Of a stretch of DNA of 64,000 nt, positions 50,777 through 58,396 are shown piece by piece. The notes under the pieces were generated by a model. The model was given only the letters and a program-made list of their open reading frames with translations. It ran no database searches and was not told where the DNA came from. The translations under genes were made by a program, and so were the position numbers. Every line of letters starts with the position of its first letter. Within the stretch, counting starts at the first letter, position 1. Source of the stretch: RUG14130 sp045598325 (GTDB taxonomy: Bacteria > Bacillota > Clostridia > Christensenellales > Aristaeellaceae); the NCBI GenBank assembly GCA_045598325.1, contig JAZLLT010000031.1:27846-91845 (forward strand). Reading direction: 5' to 3'.

Positions 50777-52651
50777 ATGAAAAAATACATCATTTCCGTC
50801 CTGTTTTCCCTCCTTTTGCTCACGGGGCTTGCCCTCGCGGACGGCACCTATTATGTGGAGAAGGACACCTACGCGGCGCCGCCGCTCATGGGCGAATGGA
50901 CCTATACGATCGAGAACGGTTCCGTTCTGCGCATTTCCACCTACGGGAAATTCAAGGGGCTGAAACTCGGCAAAACCGTCATCGAGGCGATGAGCGGCAC
51001 CGAAAGGGTGACCATCGACGCGGAAGTCGTGCCGAAAATCACGGGCATTTCCCTGACGAAAAATACCGTGATGCTCAAAGCCGGCGAAACCTATGCTCCC
51101 GAAATCACGGTGAAACCCTCTTCCGCCACCGCGAAAGCGCTGCGGGCGGAGAGCAGCGATGAAAGCGTCGCTTTCGCAGACGCGGACGGTATGGTCCGGG
51201 CAGTAGGTCCCGGCAGCTGCAAAATCATATTCACTTCCGCGGAAAAAACCGCGACCCTCACGGTCACGGTGTATCTGCCCGCGGAGTGCGTGTTCTTCCC
51301 GGAGGAAGCGTACAGCGTGAATGTGAAAAGTTCTCTGGAACTTTCACCGGTATTTGAACCCGCGGGCGCGGGCGCGGACAACATCGACTGGAACAGCAGC
51401 GATCCCTCCGTCCTGACCGTCAAAAACGGAAAAGTGACCGCTCTGAAAGTGGGCGAAGCAGTGATTTCCGCCACGCTGCCCAACGGACTGTGCGCGCGGT
51501 GCACGGTCCGCGCCGTGATTCCTGTTCAGAAAATCACCCTCAAAAAAACGACCATCAAGGTGGGCGGCAACAAACAAGCCCAAATCGAGTGGACGCTTTC
51601 TCCCTCGAACGCCACCGAAACGGCGCTCACCTTCACTTCCTCCGATCCCGCCGTCGCGACCGTTGATGAAAACGGTGTCATCACGGGCGTTTCCAAAGGC
51701 GCCTGCCGCGTCACGGTCATGAGCGCGAGCGGCAAAAAGGCGGTCGTCGATGTGCAGGTCAGCTGGAAAGCCGTCAAGGGCATTTACAACCTTACCCTGC
51801 AGGCGGCTCCGTATGCCGGGGAAACTTACGCCATCAAGGCGTCTGTCGAGCCCTTCGACGCATCGGACGGCGTGATCTTCTACATGAGCAGCAATCCCGA
51901 AATCGCATCGGTCGATGAAAATGGCGTCATCACGGCACGGAAGGAAGGCTCCGCCGTCATCACCATGACGACCCGGGAAGTCGGCTTTTTCTCCGGATGC
52001 GCGGTCACCGTACGCCCGGCCGGGGAAAAGCGCCTCGCGGGCGTGACCATCGGCATCAACCCCGGCCATCAGATCAAGAAGAACGCAAAGCAGGCACCCA
52101 TCGCGCCCGGTTCCAAAACCATGGGCGCTCTGAACAACGGCTGCGCGGTCGGCGTCAAAACAAGGATTTACGAATATCAACTGACACTGGATGTCTCCCT
52201 GATCCTCCGGGATCTCCTGGAGGAAGCGGGGGCGACGGTCATCATGACCCGCACGGAAAACGATGTGGAACTGACCAACATCGAGCGCGCGGAAATGCTG
52301 AACGCGGCGCAGGTGGATCTCGCCGTTCAGATTCATGCCGATAATAGTGACAAAAATACGAAGCACGGGCTCTCCACCTACTCCAGGGCTTCCGGTGAAT
52401 TCCAAATCGCGAGTTCCGCCGCGTCGATTTTGGTGCACGACGCCCTGCTCAAAAGCACCGGCGCCGCGGATGCGGGCGTCCATCTGCACGACGGCTACAT
52501 GAGCCTTAACTACAGCACCACTCCCACCATCCTCGTGGAGATGGGCTACATGAGCAACCCGGAGGAAGATGTGCTGATGAGCACGCCCGAATACCAACGG
52601 AAACTGGCGCAGGGCATGTTTGACGGCATCTGCGACTTCATGGGACGGTAA
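50777..52651 (+). CDS. Secreted N-acetylmuramoyl-L-alanine amidase with BIG2 domains
   Basis: A 624-aa exported protein. After a signal peptide (cleavage near LALA) come about four bacterial Ig-like group 2 domains: KITGISLTKNTVMLKAGETY, an irregular second, VQKITLKKTTIKVGGNKQAQ, and a fourth ending DENGVITARKEGSAVITMT. The C-terminal Amidase_3 domain (from about 420) has its zinc ligands: NPGHQIKK, YEYQLTLD and QIHADN, plus the catalytic Glu in LVEMGYMSN. It cleaves the peptide from MurNAc in peptidoglycan and works beside the deacetylase. Confidence 0.92.
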   Translation: MKKYIISVLFSLLLLTGLALADGTYYVEKDTYAAPPLMGEWTYTIENGSVLRISTYGKFKGLKLGKTVIEAMSGTERVTIDAEVVPKITGISLTKNTVMLKAGETYAPEITVKPSSATAKALRAESSDESVAFADADGMVRAVGPGSCKIIFTSAEKTATLTVTVYLPAECVFFPEEAYSVNVKSSLELSPVFEPAGAGADNIDWNSSDPSVLTVKNGKVTALKVGEAVISATLPNGLCARCTVRAVIPVQKITLKKTTIKVGGNKQAQIEWTLSPSNATETALTFTSSDPAVATVDENGVITGVSKGACRVTVMSASGKKAVVDVQVSWKAVKGIYNLTLQAAPYAGETYAIKASVEPFDASDGVIFYMSSNPEIASVDENGVITARKEGSAVITMTTREVGFFSGCAVTVRPAGEKRLAGVTIGINPGHQIKKNAKQAPIAPGSKTMGALNNGCAVGVKTRIYEYQLTLDVSLILRDLLEEAGATVIMTRTENDVELTNIERAEMLNAAQVDLAVQIHADNSDKNTKHGLSTYSRASGEFQIASSAASILVHDALLKSTGAADAGVHLHDGYMSLNYSTTPTILVEMGYMSNPEEDVLMSTPEYQRKLAQGMFDGICDFMGR

Positions 52652-52656
52652 AAGAT

Positions 52657-52690
52657 CCGCCGCGGGATTTTTCTCCGCGGCGGGTTTTTT
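52657..52690 (+). terminator. Rho-independent terminator after amidase
   Basis: CCGCCGCGG / CCGCGGCGG perfect 9-bp stem, 9-nt loop, then GTTTTTTG. Confidence 0.92.
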
Positions 52691-52873
52691 GATTTTTTTG
52701 ATTTTGTTTGTTTCCCGCTTTTCTTTTACCAGATCATGTTCACATCTCCTTTCAAATTTGCTGGTTTATCGTGTTTTTTGTCTGATTTTGTTTTGCTTTC
52801 GGTTTCATCTTCTCTTTTTGTTTCTTACCAGATCATGTTTTTCATCTCCTTTCGCAGTGTTTTTTTCACTTAC
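52691..52873 (-). ncRNA. Predicted noncoding or leader transcript with two SD-AUG-Ile-Trp-stop modules
   Basis: No gene of normal size fits the 330-bp gap after the amidase. On the minus strand, downstream of an ECF-type promoter, two near-identical modules occur: GAAAGGAGATG, 5-7 bases, then ATGATCTGGTAA. The first ATG is at 52836 (stop ends 52825), the second at 52737 (stop ends 52726), 99 bp apart. Each encodes Met-Ile-Trp; in the first, an in-frame earlier ATG gives MKNMIW. The transcript would be purine-rich and end at the shared amidase hairpin. Confidence 0.45.
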
Positions 52874-52880
52874 ACCCGTA

Positions 52881-52909
52881 TATACGATCTTCCGCGGAAG
52901 ATGGCTACA
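52881..52909 (-). promoter_or_regulatory. ECF-sigma-type promoter driving the noncoding locus
   Basis: Minus strand TGTAGC (52909-52904), 17-bp spacer, CGTATA (52886-52881). Shares GTAGCCATC and CGTATATAC at identical spacing with the SH3 promoter at 44344. Confidence 0.62.
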
Positions 52910-52925
52910 AAAATTCTCGTTTATC

Positions 52926-52954
52926 TTGAATTTTTCTGTAAAATGGTCTATGAT
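52926..52954 (+). promoter_or_regulatory. Sigma-A promoter of cellobiose phosphorylase
   Basis: -35 TTGAAT (52926-52931), 17-bp spacer, -10 TATGAT (52949-52954), 30 bp before the start codon. Divergent from the ECF-type promoter 17 bp away. Confidence 0.75.
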
Positions 52955-52983
52955 AGTACCATCAATCTATGGGAGGACTCACC

Positions 52984-55416
52984 ATGCAGTACGGCTACTA
53001 TGACGATAATAACCGCGAATTCGTGATCACCGCGCCCGATACGCCTTCCCCCTGGATCAACTATCTGGGCAGCGAGGATTTCTTTACCCTCATTTCCAAT
53101 ACTTCCGGCGGTTATTCCTTCTACCGCGATGCCCGCCTGCTGCGCATTACCCGCTACCGCTACAACAACGCTCCCCGCGACATGGGCGGCCAGTATTTCT
53201 ACATCAAAGACGGTGACTCCGTCTGGACGCCCGGCTGGATGCCCGTAAAGGCAGCCCTCGATTCCTACGAGTGCCGTCACGGCATGGGCTACACCCGCAT
53301 TTCTTCCGTAAAGGACAATGTGAAGGTCACCCAGACTTCCATGGTGCCCCGCGGCGTCAGCGCCCTCGTCACCAAGGTGGAAGTGGAAAACACGGGCAAG
53401 ACCGAGAAGGCGCTCGACTTGTTCTCCTCCGTGGAATTCTGCCTGTGGAACGCCATGGACGACTCCACCAACTTCCAGCGCAACTTCTCCATCGGCGAGG
53501 TGGAGATCGAAGGCAGCGCCATCTACCACAAGACCGAGTATCGCGAGCGCCGCCGCCATTACGCGGTGTACGCGGTCAACAAGCCCATGGCGGCTTTCGA
53601 GACCGACCGCGACACCTTCCTCGGCATGTATAACGGTTATGATCGCCCCGACAAGGTGTTTGAAGGCAATCTCTCCAATTCCGTCGCGTCCGGCTGGGCG
53701 CCCGTGGGCTGCCACCAGATGAAGATGACCCTGAAGCCCGGTGAGACTGAAACCTGCATCTTCGTCCTCGGCTACTGCGAGAATCCCCTCGAAGAAAAAT
53801 TCATCGCGCCCAATGTCATCAATAAGGCGCCCGCCTACAAGATCCTGGACGCGTTCAGGACCGAAGCCCAGTTCGACGCCGCCATGGAAGAACTGCGCGT
53901 CTACTGGGACGGCCTGCTGTCCACCTATCAGGTGGAGACCGGAGAAGAGCGTCTGGACCGCATCGTCAATGTGTGGAACCAGTACCAGTGCATGGTCACC
54001 TTCAACATGTCCCGTTCCGCCAGTTACTATGAGAGCGGAATCGGCCGCGGCATGGGCTTCCGCGATTCCACGCAGGACCTGCTGGGCTTCGTGCACCTGA
54101 TCCCCGAACGCGCCCGCGAGCGCATCATCGATATCGCCTCCACCCAATTCCAGGACGGCAGCGCGTATCACCAGTATCAGCCCCTCACCAAGCGCGGCAA
54201 TTCCGATATCGGAAGCGGCTTCAACGATGACCCGCTGTGGCTCATTTCCGGCGTCGCCGCCTATGTGAAGGAGACCGGAGACACCTCCATCCTGTTCGAT
54301 TCCGTGCCCTTTGACAACGACGAATCCGTCGCCCGGCCCCTCCACGAGCACCTCAAGCGCTCCTATCACTACACCATCGACCACAAGGGTCCCCACAAAC
54401 TGCCCCTCATCGGCCGCGCGGACTGGAACGACTGCCTGAACCTCAACTGCTTCTCCGCCGAGCCCGGCGAATCTTTCCAGTGCACCGCCAACTTCGAGAG
54501 CGGCGTCGCGGAATCCGTGTTCATCGCGGGCATGTTCGTGTCCGTTTCCGATGACTATGCCCGCCTCATGAAGATGGCAGGCCGCGAGGACGAAGCGGCT
54601 CTGGCGCCCATCGAGAAGGAGGCTATGACCAAAGCGGTGCTGACCGCGGGCTGGGACGGCGAGTGGTTCGTCCGCGCCTACGACGCCTTCGGAAAGAAGG
54701 TCGGCTCCGACGAGTGCGAAGAGGGCAAGATCTACATCGAGCCCCAGGGCTACTGCGTCATGGCGGGCATCGGCGTGAAGGAAGGCTACGCCCAGAAGGC
54801 GCTGGACTCCACCCGCAAGTATCTGCTGTGTGACCATGGCATCGCCATCCATACGCCGCCCTACACGAAGTACCATCTGGAACTGGGCGAGATCTCCTCC
54901 TACCCCCCGGGATACAAGGAGAACGGCGGCATTTTCTGCCATAATAACCCCTGGATCGTCATCGCCGAAACCGTGCTGGGTCACGGCGACCGCGCCTACG
55001 ATGTATACCGCCGCACCTGCCCCGGCTACATCACCGATCAGGAACTGCACCTGACCGAGCCCTATGTTTACAGCCAGATGGTAGCGGGTCCCTTCGCGCC
55101 CAAATATGGCCAGGCGAAGAACAGCTGGCTCACCGGCACCGCGGCTTGGACCTTCTACGCCATCTCCCAGTCCGTGCTCGGCATCAAGCCCGACTATGAC
55201 GGACTTATGATCGATCCCTGCCTGCCCGCGGAGTTCAGGGACATCACCGTGACCCGCAAGTTCCGCGGCAGCACCTACAAGGTCCACATCGTGAACAAAG
55301 CCGGCGGCGAGAAAGGATGCATGACCCTGACCGTGGACGGCAAAAAGGTGGAAGGCAATGTCCTGCCCCTGCCCGAAACGAAGGGCGAGTATGCCGTAGA
55401 AGCGGTGCTCGAATAA
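52984..55416 (+). CDS. GH94 cellobiose phosphorylase
   Basis: An 810-aa cytoplasmic phosphorylase of GH94, close in start and length to clostridial cellobiose phosphorylase (MQYGYYDDNNREFVITAPDT, SPWINYLGSEDFFTLISNT, RYRYNNAPRDMGG). The catalytic Asp lies in GRADWNDCLN (Asp480); WNQYQCMVTFNMSRSASYYE and GIGRGMGFRDSTQD line the active site. It splits cellobiose with phosphate to glucose-1-phosphate and glucose, saving ATP. GGGAGG precedes the ATG at 52984. No cellodextrin importer lies beside it. Confidence 0.94.
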   Translation: MQYGYYDDNNREFVITAPDTPSPWINYLGSEDFFTLISNTSGGYSFYRDARLLRITRYRYNNAPRDMGGQYFYIKDGDSVWTPGWMPVKAALDSYECRHGMGYTRISSVKDNVKVTQTSMVPRGVSALVTKVEVENTGKTEKALDLFSSVEFCLWNAMDDSTNFQRNFSIGEVEIEGSAIYHKTEYRERRRHYAVYAVNKPMAAFETDRDTFLGMYNGYDRPDKVFEGNLSNSVASGWAPVGCHQMKMTLKPGETETCIFVLGYCENPLEEKFIAPNVINKAPAYKILDAFRTEAQFDAAMEELRVYWDGLLSTYQVETGEERLDRIVNVWNQYQCMVTFNMSRSASYYESGIGRGMGFRDSTQDLLGFVHLIPERARERIIDIASTQFQDGSAYHQYQPLTKRGNSDIGSGFNDDPLWLISGVAAYVKETGDTSILFDSVPFDNDESVARPLHEHLKRSYHYTIDHKGPHKLPLIGRADWNDCLNLNCFSAEPGESFQCTANFESGVAESVFIAGMFVSVSDDYARLMKMAGREDEAALAPIEKEAMTKAVLTAGWDGEWFVRAYDAFGKKVGSDECEEGKIYIEPQGYCVMAGIGVKEGYAQKALDSTRKYLLCDHGIAIHTPPYTKYHLELGEISSYPPGYKENGGIFCHNNPWIVIAETVLGHGDRAYDVYRRTCPGYITDQELHLTEPYVYSQMVAGPFAPKYGQAKNSWLTGTAAWTFYAISQSVLGIKPDYDGLMIDPCLPAEFRDITVTRKFRGSTYKVHIVNKAGGEKGCMTLTVDGKKVEGNVLPLPETKGEYAVEAVLE

Positions 55417-55433
55417 ACCATCAAATAGAGGAT

Positions 55434-55511
55434 GCTCCTCATCCACCGCTGCGGCGGTCCCCATTCCCCTCGAAGAGGGGAAGTTGTCGGCGAAGCCGAC
55501 GGATGAGGAGC
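55434..55511. repeat. Palindromic repeat element (GCTCCTCATCC ... GGATGAGGAGC)
   Basis: Perfect 11-bp inverted termini enclose CACCGCTGCGGCGGT, a CCCCTCGAAGAGGGG hairpin and GTCGGCGAAGCCGAC. Same architecture as 19762-19827. Confidence 0.82.
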
Positions 55512-55532
55512 GTGTCTTCCCAAAAACCGATC

Positions 55533-55561
55533 ACCGCCCCCTCCATCACGGAGAGGGCGGT
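55533..55561 (-). terminator. Possible terminator after yjjG
   Basis: ACCGCCC / GGGCGGT with an extra CTC/GAG pairing inside; on the minus strand GGTTTTTGG follows a few bases later. It lies between convergent genes. Confidence 0.5.
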
Positions 55562-55577
55562 TCCTTATCTCACATTA

Positions 55578-56270
55578 TCACTCTTTTTCCCAAATCCCGA
55601 TGACTGCCCCGATTTCCTTAATCTCATAATCGGGTTTCAGCCCGCTTTTGTTTTCTTTCCCTTCGGGGTTGAACCAGCAGGTTTTGATCCCTGCATTCAC
55701 CCCGCCTTTCATGTCGCTGGTCAGGGAATCGCCGACGATCAGCATTTCATCCGGCTTCACACCGGGATACGCGGCGAACACCGGGGCGAAAAACTCCTTT
55801 GTCGGTTTTTCATATCCGATCTCATCGGAGATGAACAGCCGGTCCATGAGCGGCATGAGCCCCGAAACGGCAAGTTTCCGGTACTGCGCCGTCTTGGTGC
55901 CGTTTGATACCACGCACTCGGGTACTTTTCCGTACAGCGCCTTCACCGTCTCGTACGCGCCCGGATAGAATACCGTTGTATCGCCGAGGCGGATCTGGTA
56001 TTCCTCGTTGAAGGCGGGCGCGATGGCGGGGTCGATGCCGCGGGAAGTAAAAAACTCCGTGAAGCGCCCCACGAGGATCTCGGGTTTTGTCTTTTCGCCC
56101 CGCTCGAGGGCTTCCCACCAGCGCACATTGATGGCGGAATAGGCGGTGAGCATCTCGTCCGTGCACTCACCCAGACCGAACAAATCAAAGCATTTGCGGA
56201 TGCCCGCCTTTTCCGCTTCGAGGAAGTTGAGGAGCGTGCCGTCCACATCCCATAAAATAAGTTTATACAT
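55578..56270 (-). CDS. HAD-family nucleotidase, YjjG type
   Basis: A 230-aa haloacid-dehalogenase hydrolase. Motif I is WDVDGTLLNF (nucleophile Asp), motif II VVSNGTK, motif III the Lys in EKPTKEFF, motif IV IVGDSLTSDMKGG. The cap and the GTLLNF/EKPxxxFF patterns match the YjjG/YfnB branch, which removes phosphate from non-canonical pyrimidine nucleotides. AAGGAGAAGC precedes the ATG. Substrate inferred from the family. Confidence 0.88.
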   Translation of the reverse strand: MYKLILWDVDGTLLNFLEAEKAGIRKCFDLFGLGECTDEMLTAYSAINVRWWEALERGEKTKPEILVGRFTEFFTSRGIDPAIAPAFNEEYQIRLGDTTVFYPGAYETVKALYGKVPECVVSNGTKTAQYRKLAVSGLMPLMDRLFISDEIGYEKPTKEFFAPVFAAYPGVKPDEMLIVGDSLTSDMKGGVNAGIKTCWFNPEGKENKSGLKPDYEIKEIGAVIGIWEKE

Positions 56271-56318
56271 GCTTCTCCTTAAAAAGAGTGAAAAGGGAGT
56301 TTCTCTTTTCCTATTATA

Positions 56319-56966
56319 TTAGTCTGCCAGCGTTCCCATGGGATCCCGGGGATTCAGCACGGTCTTCTTTTTAGACAGCGCCTTCACCGGTTCTTTGGGC
56401 AGCAGGCTCTTTTTGACGACCGCCTGATACACGAAGGCATCGAACCACTCGTCATTCATCATGTAGTAGCCCTTCTTGCCCTTCTCATCGCCCCAGGAAT
56501 TCCGGATCTTCCAGCGGACGGGCTTGCCGTTCACCTCGTGGTAGCCGGTGATGGTCATGGCATGGTTCATGGCGCTCATGCGGTAATCCGGTTTGTCTTC
56601 CTTGGAATATTTGAAGTCGATGCCGCCGAAGAGGGGGCCGTAGTCGGTAATGTCGCAGAGAAGGAAGCCGCTCTCGCGGTCGGAGAACCGGCCCACATCA
56701 GAACCGAACCACACGGATTCGCCCGCATCGATGGTCGCCATGACGGCCTTCTTGATGGTCTCCATGTCCGTGTTCAGATCTATGGTGCTGAGTTCGTGAT
56801 TGTTAATGAAGGAGCTTTCGTTTGCCTTCGCGTTGTCGAAGATAAGTTCGGTGAGGGGCTGTTTGCCCATGGCGATGGCGGCGGTCCGCATGGCGGGACG
56901 GGATGCGTATACTTCATTCATGCGGGAAACGGATACACGGTCAATGATCAGAAGAATTCCTCCCAT
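56319..56966 (-). pseudogene. C-terminal half of aminopeptidase C / bleomycin hydrolase (PepC)
   Basis: The frame matches only the last part of PepC (family C1B, about 440-450 aa in full): ETIKKAVMATIDAGESVWFG, DVGRFSDRESG, the catalytic His in SAMNHAMTITGYHEV and the Asn in KIRNSWGDEKG, then KGYYMMNDEWFDAFVYQ. The N-terminal half with the catalytic Cys (QxxCW) is missing, and no trace lies upstream, so it cannot be a peptidase by itself. A promoter and GGGAGGAAT exist, but the start is unclear (ATG at 56966 or 56921). It is either a decaying gene or a retained fragment. Confidence 0.7.
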
Positions 56967-56982
56967 ACCTGATCTTGCCAAG

Positions 56983-57011
56983 ATTATAGCACAGAAATCT
57001 GCCTTCCGCAA
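56983..57011 (-). promoter_or_regulatory. Promoter in front of truncated pepC
   Basis: Minus strand -35 TTGCGG (57011-57006), 17-bp spacer, extended -10 TGCTATAAT (TATAAT at 56988-56983). Confidence 0.65.
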
Positions 57012-57102
57012 CGGGCGGGGAAAATTTGCGGAATTTACGCAACAGGAAGGAAAATTGTGTTTCCGCCGCCTTGTTTATTCCGCTTGCAATGTTAAATGGG
57101 TG

Positions 57103-57131
57103 TTGACAAACGGTTGAATTTGCAGTATAAT
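57103..57131 (+). promoter_or_regulatory. Consensus sigma-A promoter of sugar ABC transporter operon
   Basis: -35 TTGACA (57103-57108), 17-bp spacer, -10 TATAAT (57126-57131): both perfect. Confidence 0.93.
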
Positions 57132-57192
57132 TTTACATAACCGGTGGGTGGAATGACGCCTGCCACAAATTAAAAAAGGAGTGTATACCCGT

Positions 57193-58230
57193 ATGAAGAA
57201 AATCCTTGCTCTCGTGCTTGCTATCATGCTGATGGCAACCTGCTGCGCAATGGCAGAGAAGGTCGGCGTATCCATGCCCACCAAGGACCTGCAGCGCTGG
57301 AATCAGGACGGCGAAAACATGTACAACAAACTGACTGAAGCAGGCTTCGAAGTGGACCTCCAGTTCGCTTCCAACGATGTTCTGCAGCAGCTCAACCAGG
57401 TCACCAACATGATCAATAACGGCTGCACCGTTATCGTCATCTCCGCCATCGAAGGCTCCTCCCTCGGCTCCGCGCTGGATCTGGCCAAGGAAAAGGGCGT
57501 GACCGTCATCGCTTATGACCGTCTGCTCATGGACAACGATGCTGTTTCCTACTACGCCACTTTCGATAACTACAAGGTCGGCGCCGTGCAGGGCACCTAC
57601 ATCAAAGAGCAGTTGGATCTCGACAACGCGGAAGGCCCCTTCTACATTGAGATCACTGCCGGCGATCCCGGCGACAACAACGCTTTCTTCTTCTACAATG
57701 GTGCCATGGATGTTCTGAAGCCCTACATCGCGGAAGGCAAGATCATCGTGAAGTCCGGCCAGATCGAGATGACCGAAGTTGCAACTCCCTCCTGGAAGAC
57801 CGAAATTGCCCAGAACCGTGCCGAGTCCCTGCTCGACTCCTTCTATGCCGACGGCTCCGAGATCGACGCGTGGCTGTGCTCCAACGACTCCACCGCTCTG
57901 GGCGTAGTCAACGCTCTGGATGCCAAGTATGACGGCGAATGGCCCATTATCACCGGTCAGGACTGCGATATCTCCAATGTGAAGAACATCATCGCAGGCA
58001 AGCAGTCCATGTCCATCTTCAAGGATACCCGTACCCTCGCAGACCAGGTCGTCAAGATGATCGGCCAGGCGCTCAAGGGCGAGACCGTTGATGTCAACGA
58101 TACCACCACTTACAACAACAATGTCATCACCGTTCCCTCCTTCCTCTGCGATCCCGTATTCGCGGATGTGAACAACTACGAAGAACTGCTGCTCGGTTCC
58201 GGCTACTACACCGCCGACCAGCTCAAGTAA
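57193..58230 (+). CDS. Sugar ABC transporter substrate-binding protein (ChvE/CUT2 type)
   Basis: A 345-aa periplasmic-binding-fold protein. Signal sequence MKKILALVLAIMLMATCCAM with likely cleavage at AMA; no clear lipobox, although CC lies nearby. The mature part reads VGVSMPTKDLQRWNQDGENM, then QVTNMINNGCTVIVISAIEG and the second lobe with WLCSNDSTALGVVNAL and ITGQDCDISNVKNI. It matches the ChvE/multiple-sugar group of CUT2 transporters for xylose, glucose, galactose and others. AAGGAG lies 11 bases before the ATG. First gene of the operon and probably the most expressed. Confidence 0.92.
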   Translation: MKKILALVLAIMLMATCCAMAEKVGVSMPTKDLQRWNQDGENMYNKLTEAGFEVDLQFASNDVLQQLNQVTNMINNGCTVIVISAIEGSSLGSALDLAKEKGVTVIAYDRLLMDNDAVSYYATFDNYKVGAVQGTYIKEQLDLDNAEGPFYIEITAGDPGDNNAFFFYNGAMDVLKPYIAEGKIIVKSGQIEMTEVATPSWKTEIAQNRAESLLDSFYADGSEIDAWLCSNDSTALGVVNALDAKYDGEWPIITGQDCDISNVKNIIAGKQSMSIFKDTRTLADQVVKMIGQALKGETVDVNDTTTYNNNVITVPSFLCDPVFADVNNYEELLLGSGYYTADQLK

Positions 58231-58240
58231 GCAATCGCGG

Positions 58241-58272
58241 ATGATGCAGATGGGGATGCCCATCTGCATCAT
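58241..58272 (+). promoter_or_regulatory. 14-bp RNA hairpin after binding-protein gene
   Basis: ATGATGCAGATGGG / CCCATCTGCATCAT, a perfect 14-bp stem with a GATG tetraloop, 11 bp after the stop codon. No U-run, so it is likely an mRNA-stabilising hairpin that raises binding-protein yield over the membrane components. Confidence 0.75.
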
Positions 58273-58300
58273 TCCATACAACCGATGCCTGTAAAGGCGG

Positions 58301-58363
58301 AAAAAGGTCGTTTTTCAAACCGGTTCCGCACAAAGCGGCCTGATGTGAAGAATGACCTTTTTT
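58301..58363 (+). terminator. Possible intra-operon attenuator/terminator
   Basis: AAAAAGGTCGTT pairs with AATGACCTTTTT (one G-T) around a 38-nt loop that itself contains CCGC / GCGG; the right arm ends in six T. It could end part of the transcription before the ATPase gene. Confidence 0.5.
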
Positions 58364-58396
58364 CATCGTTAATCCGAAAGAATCGGAGGGAACAGA

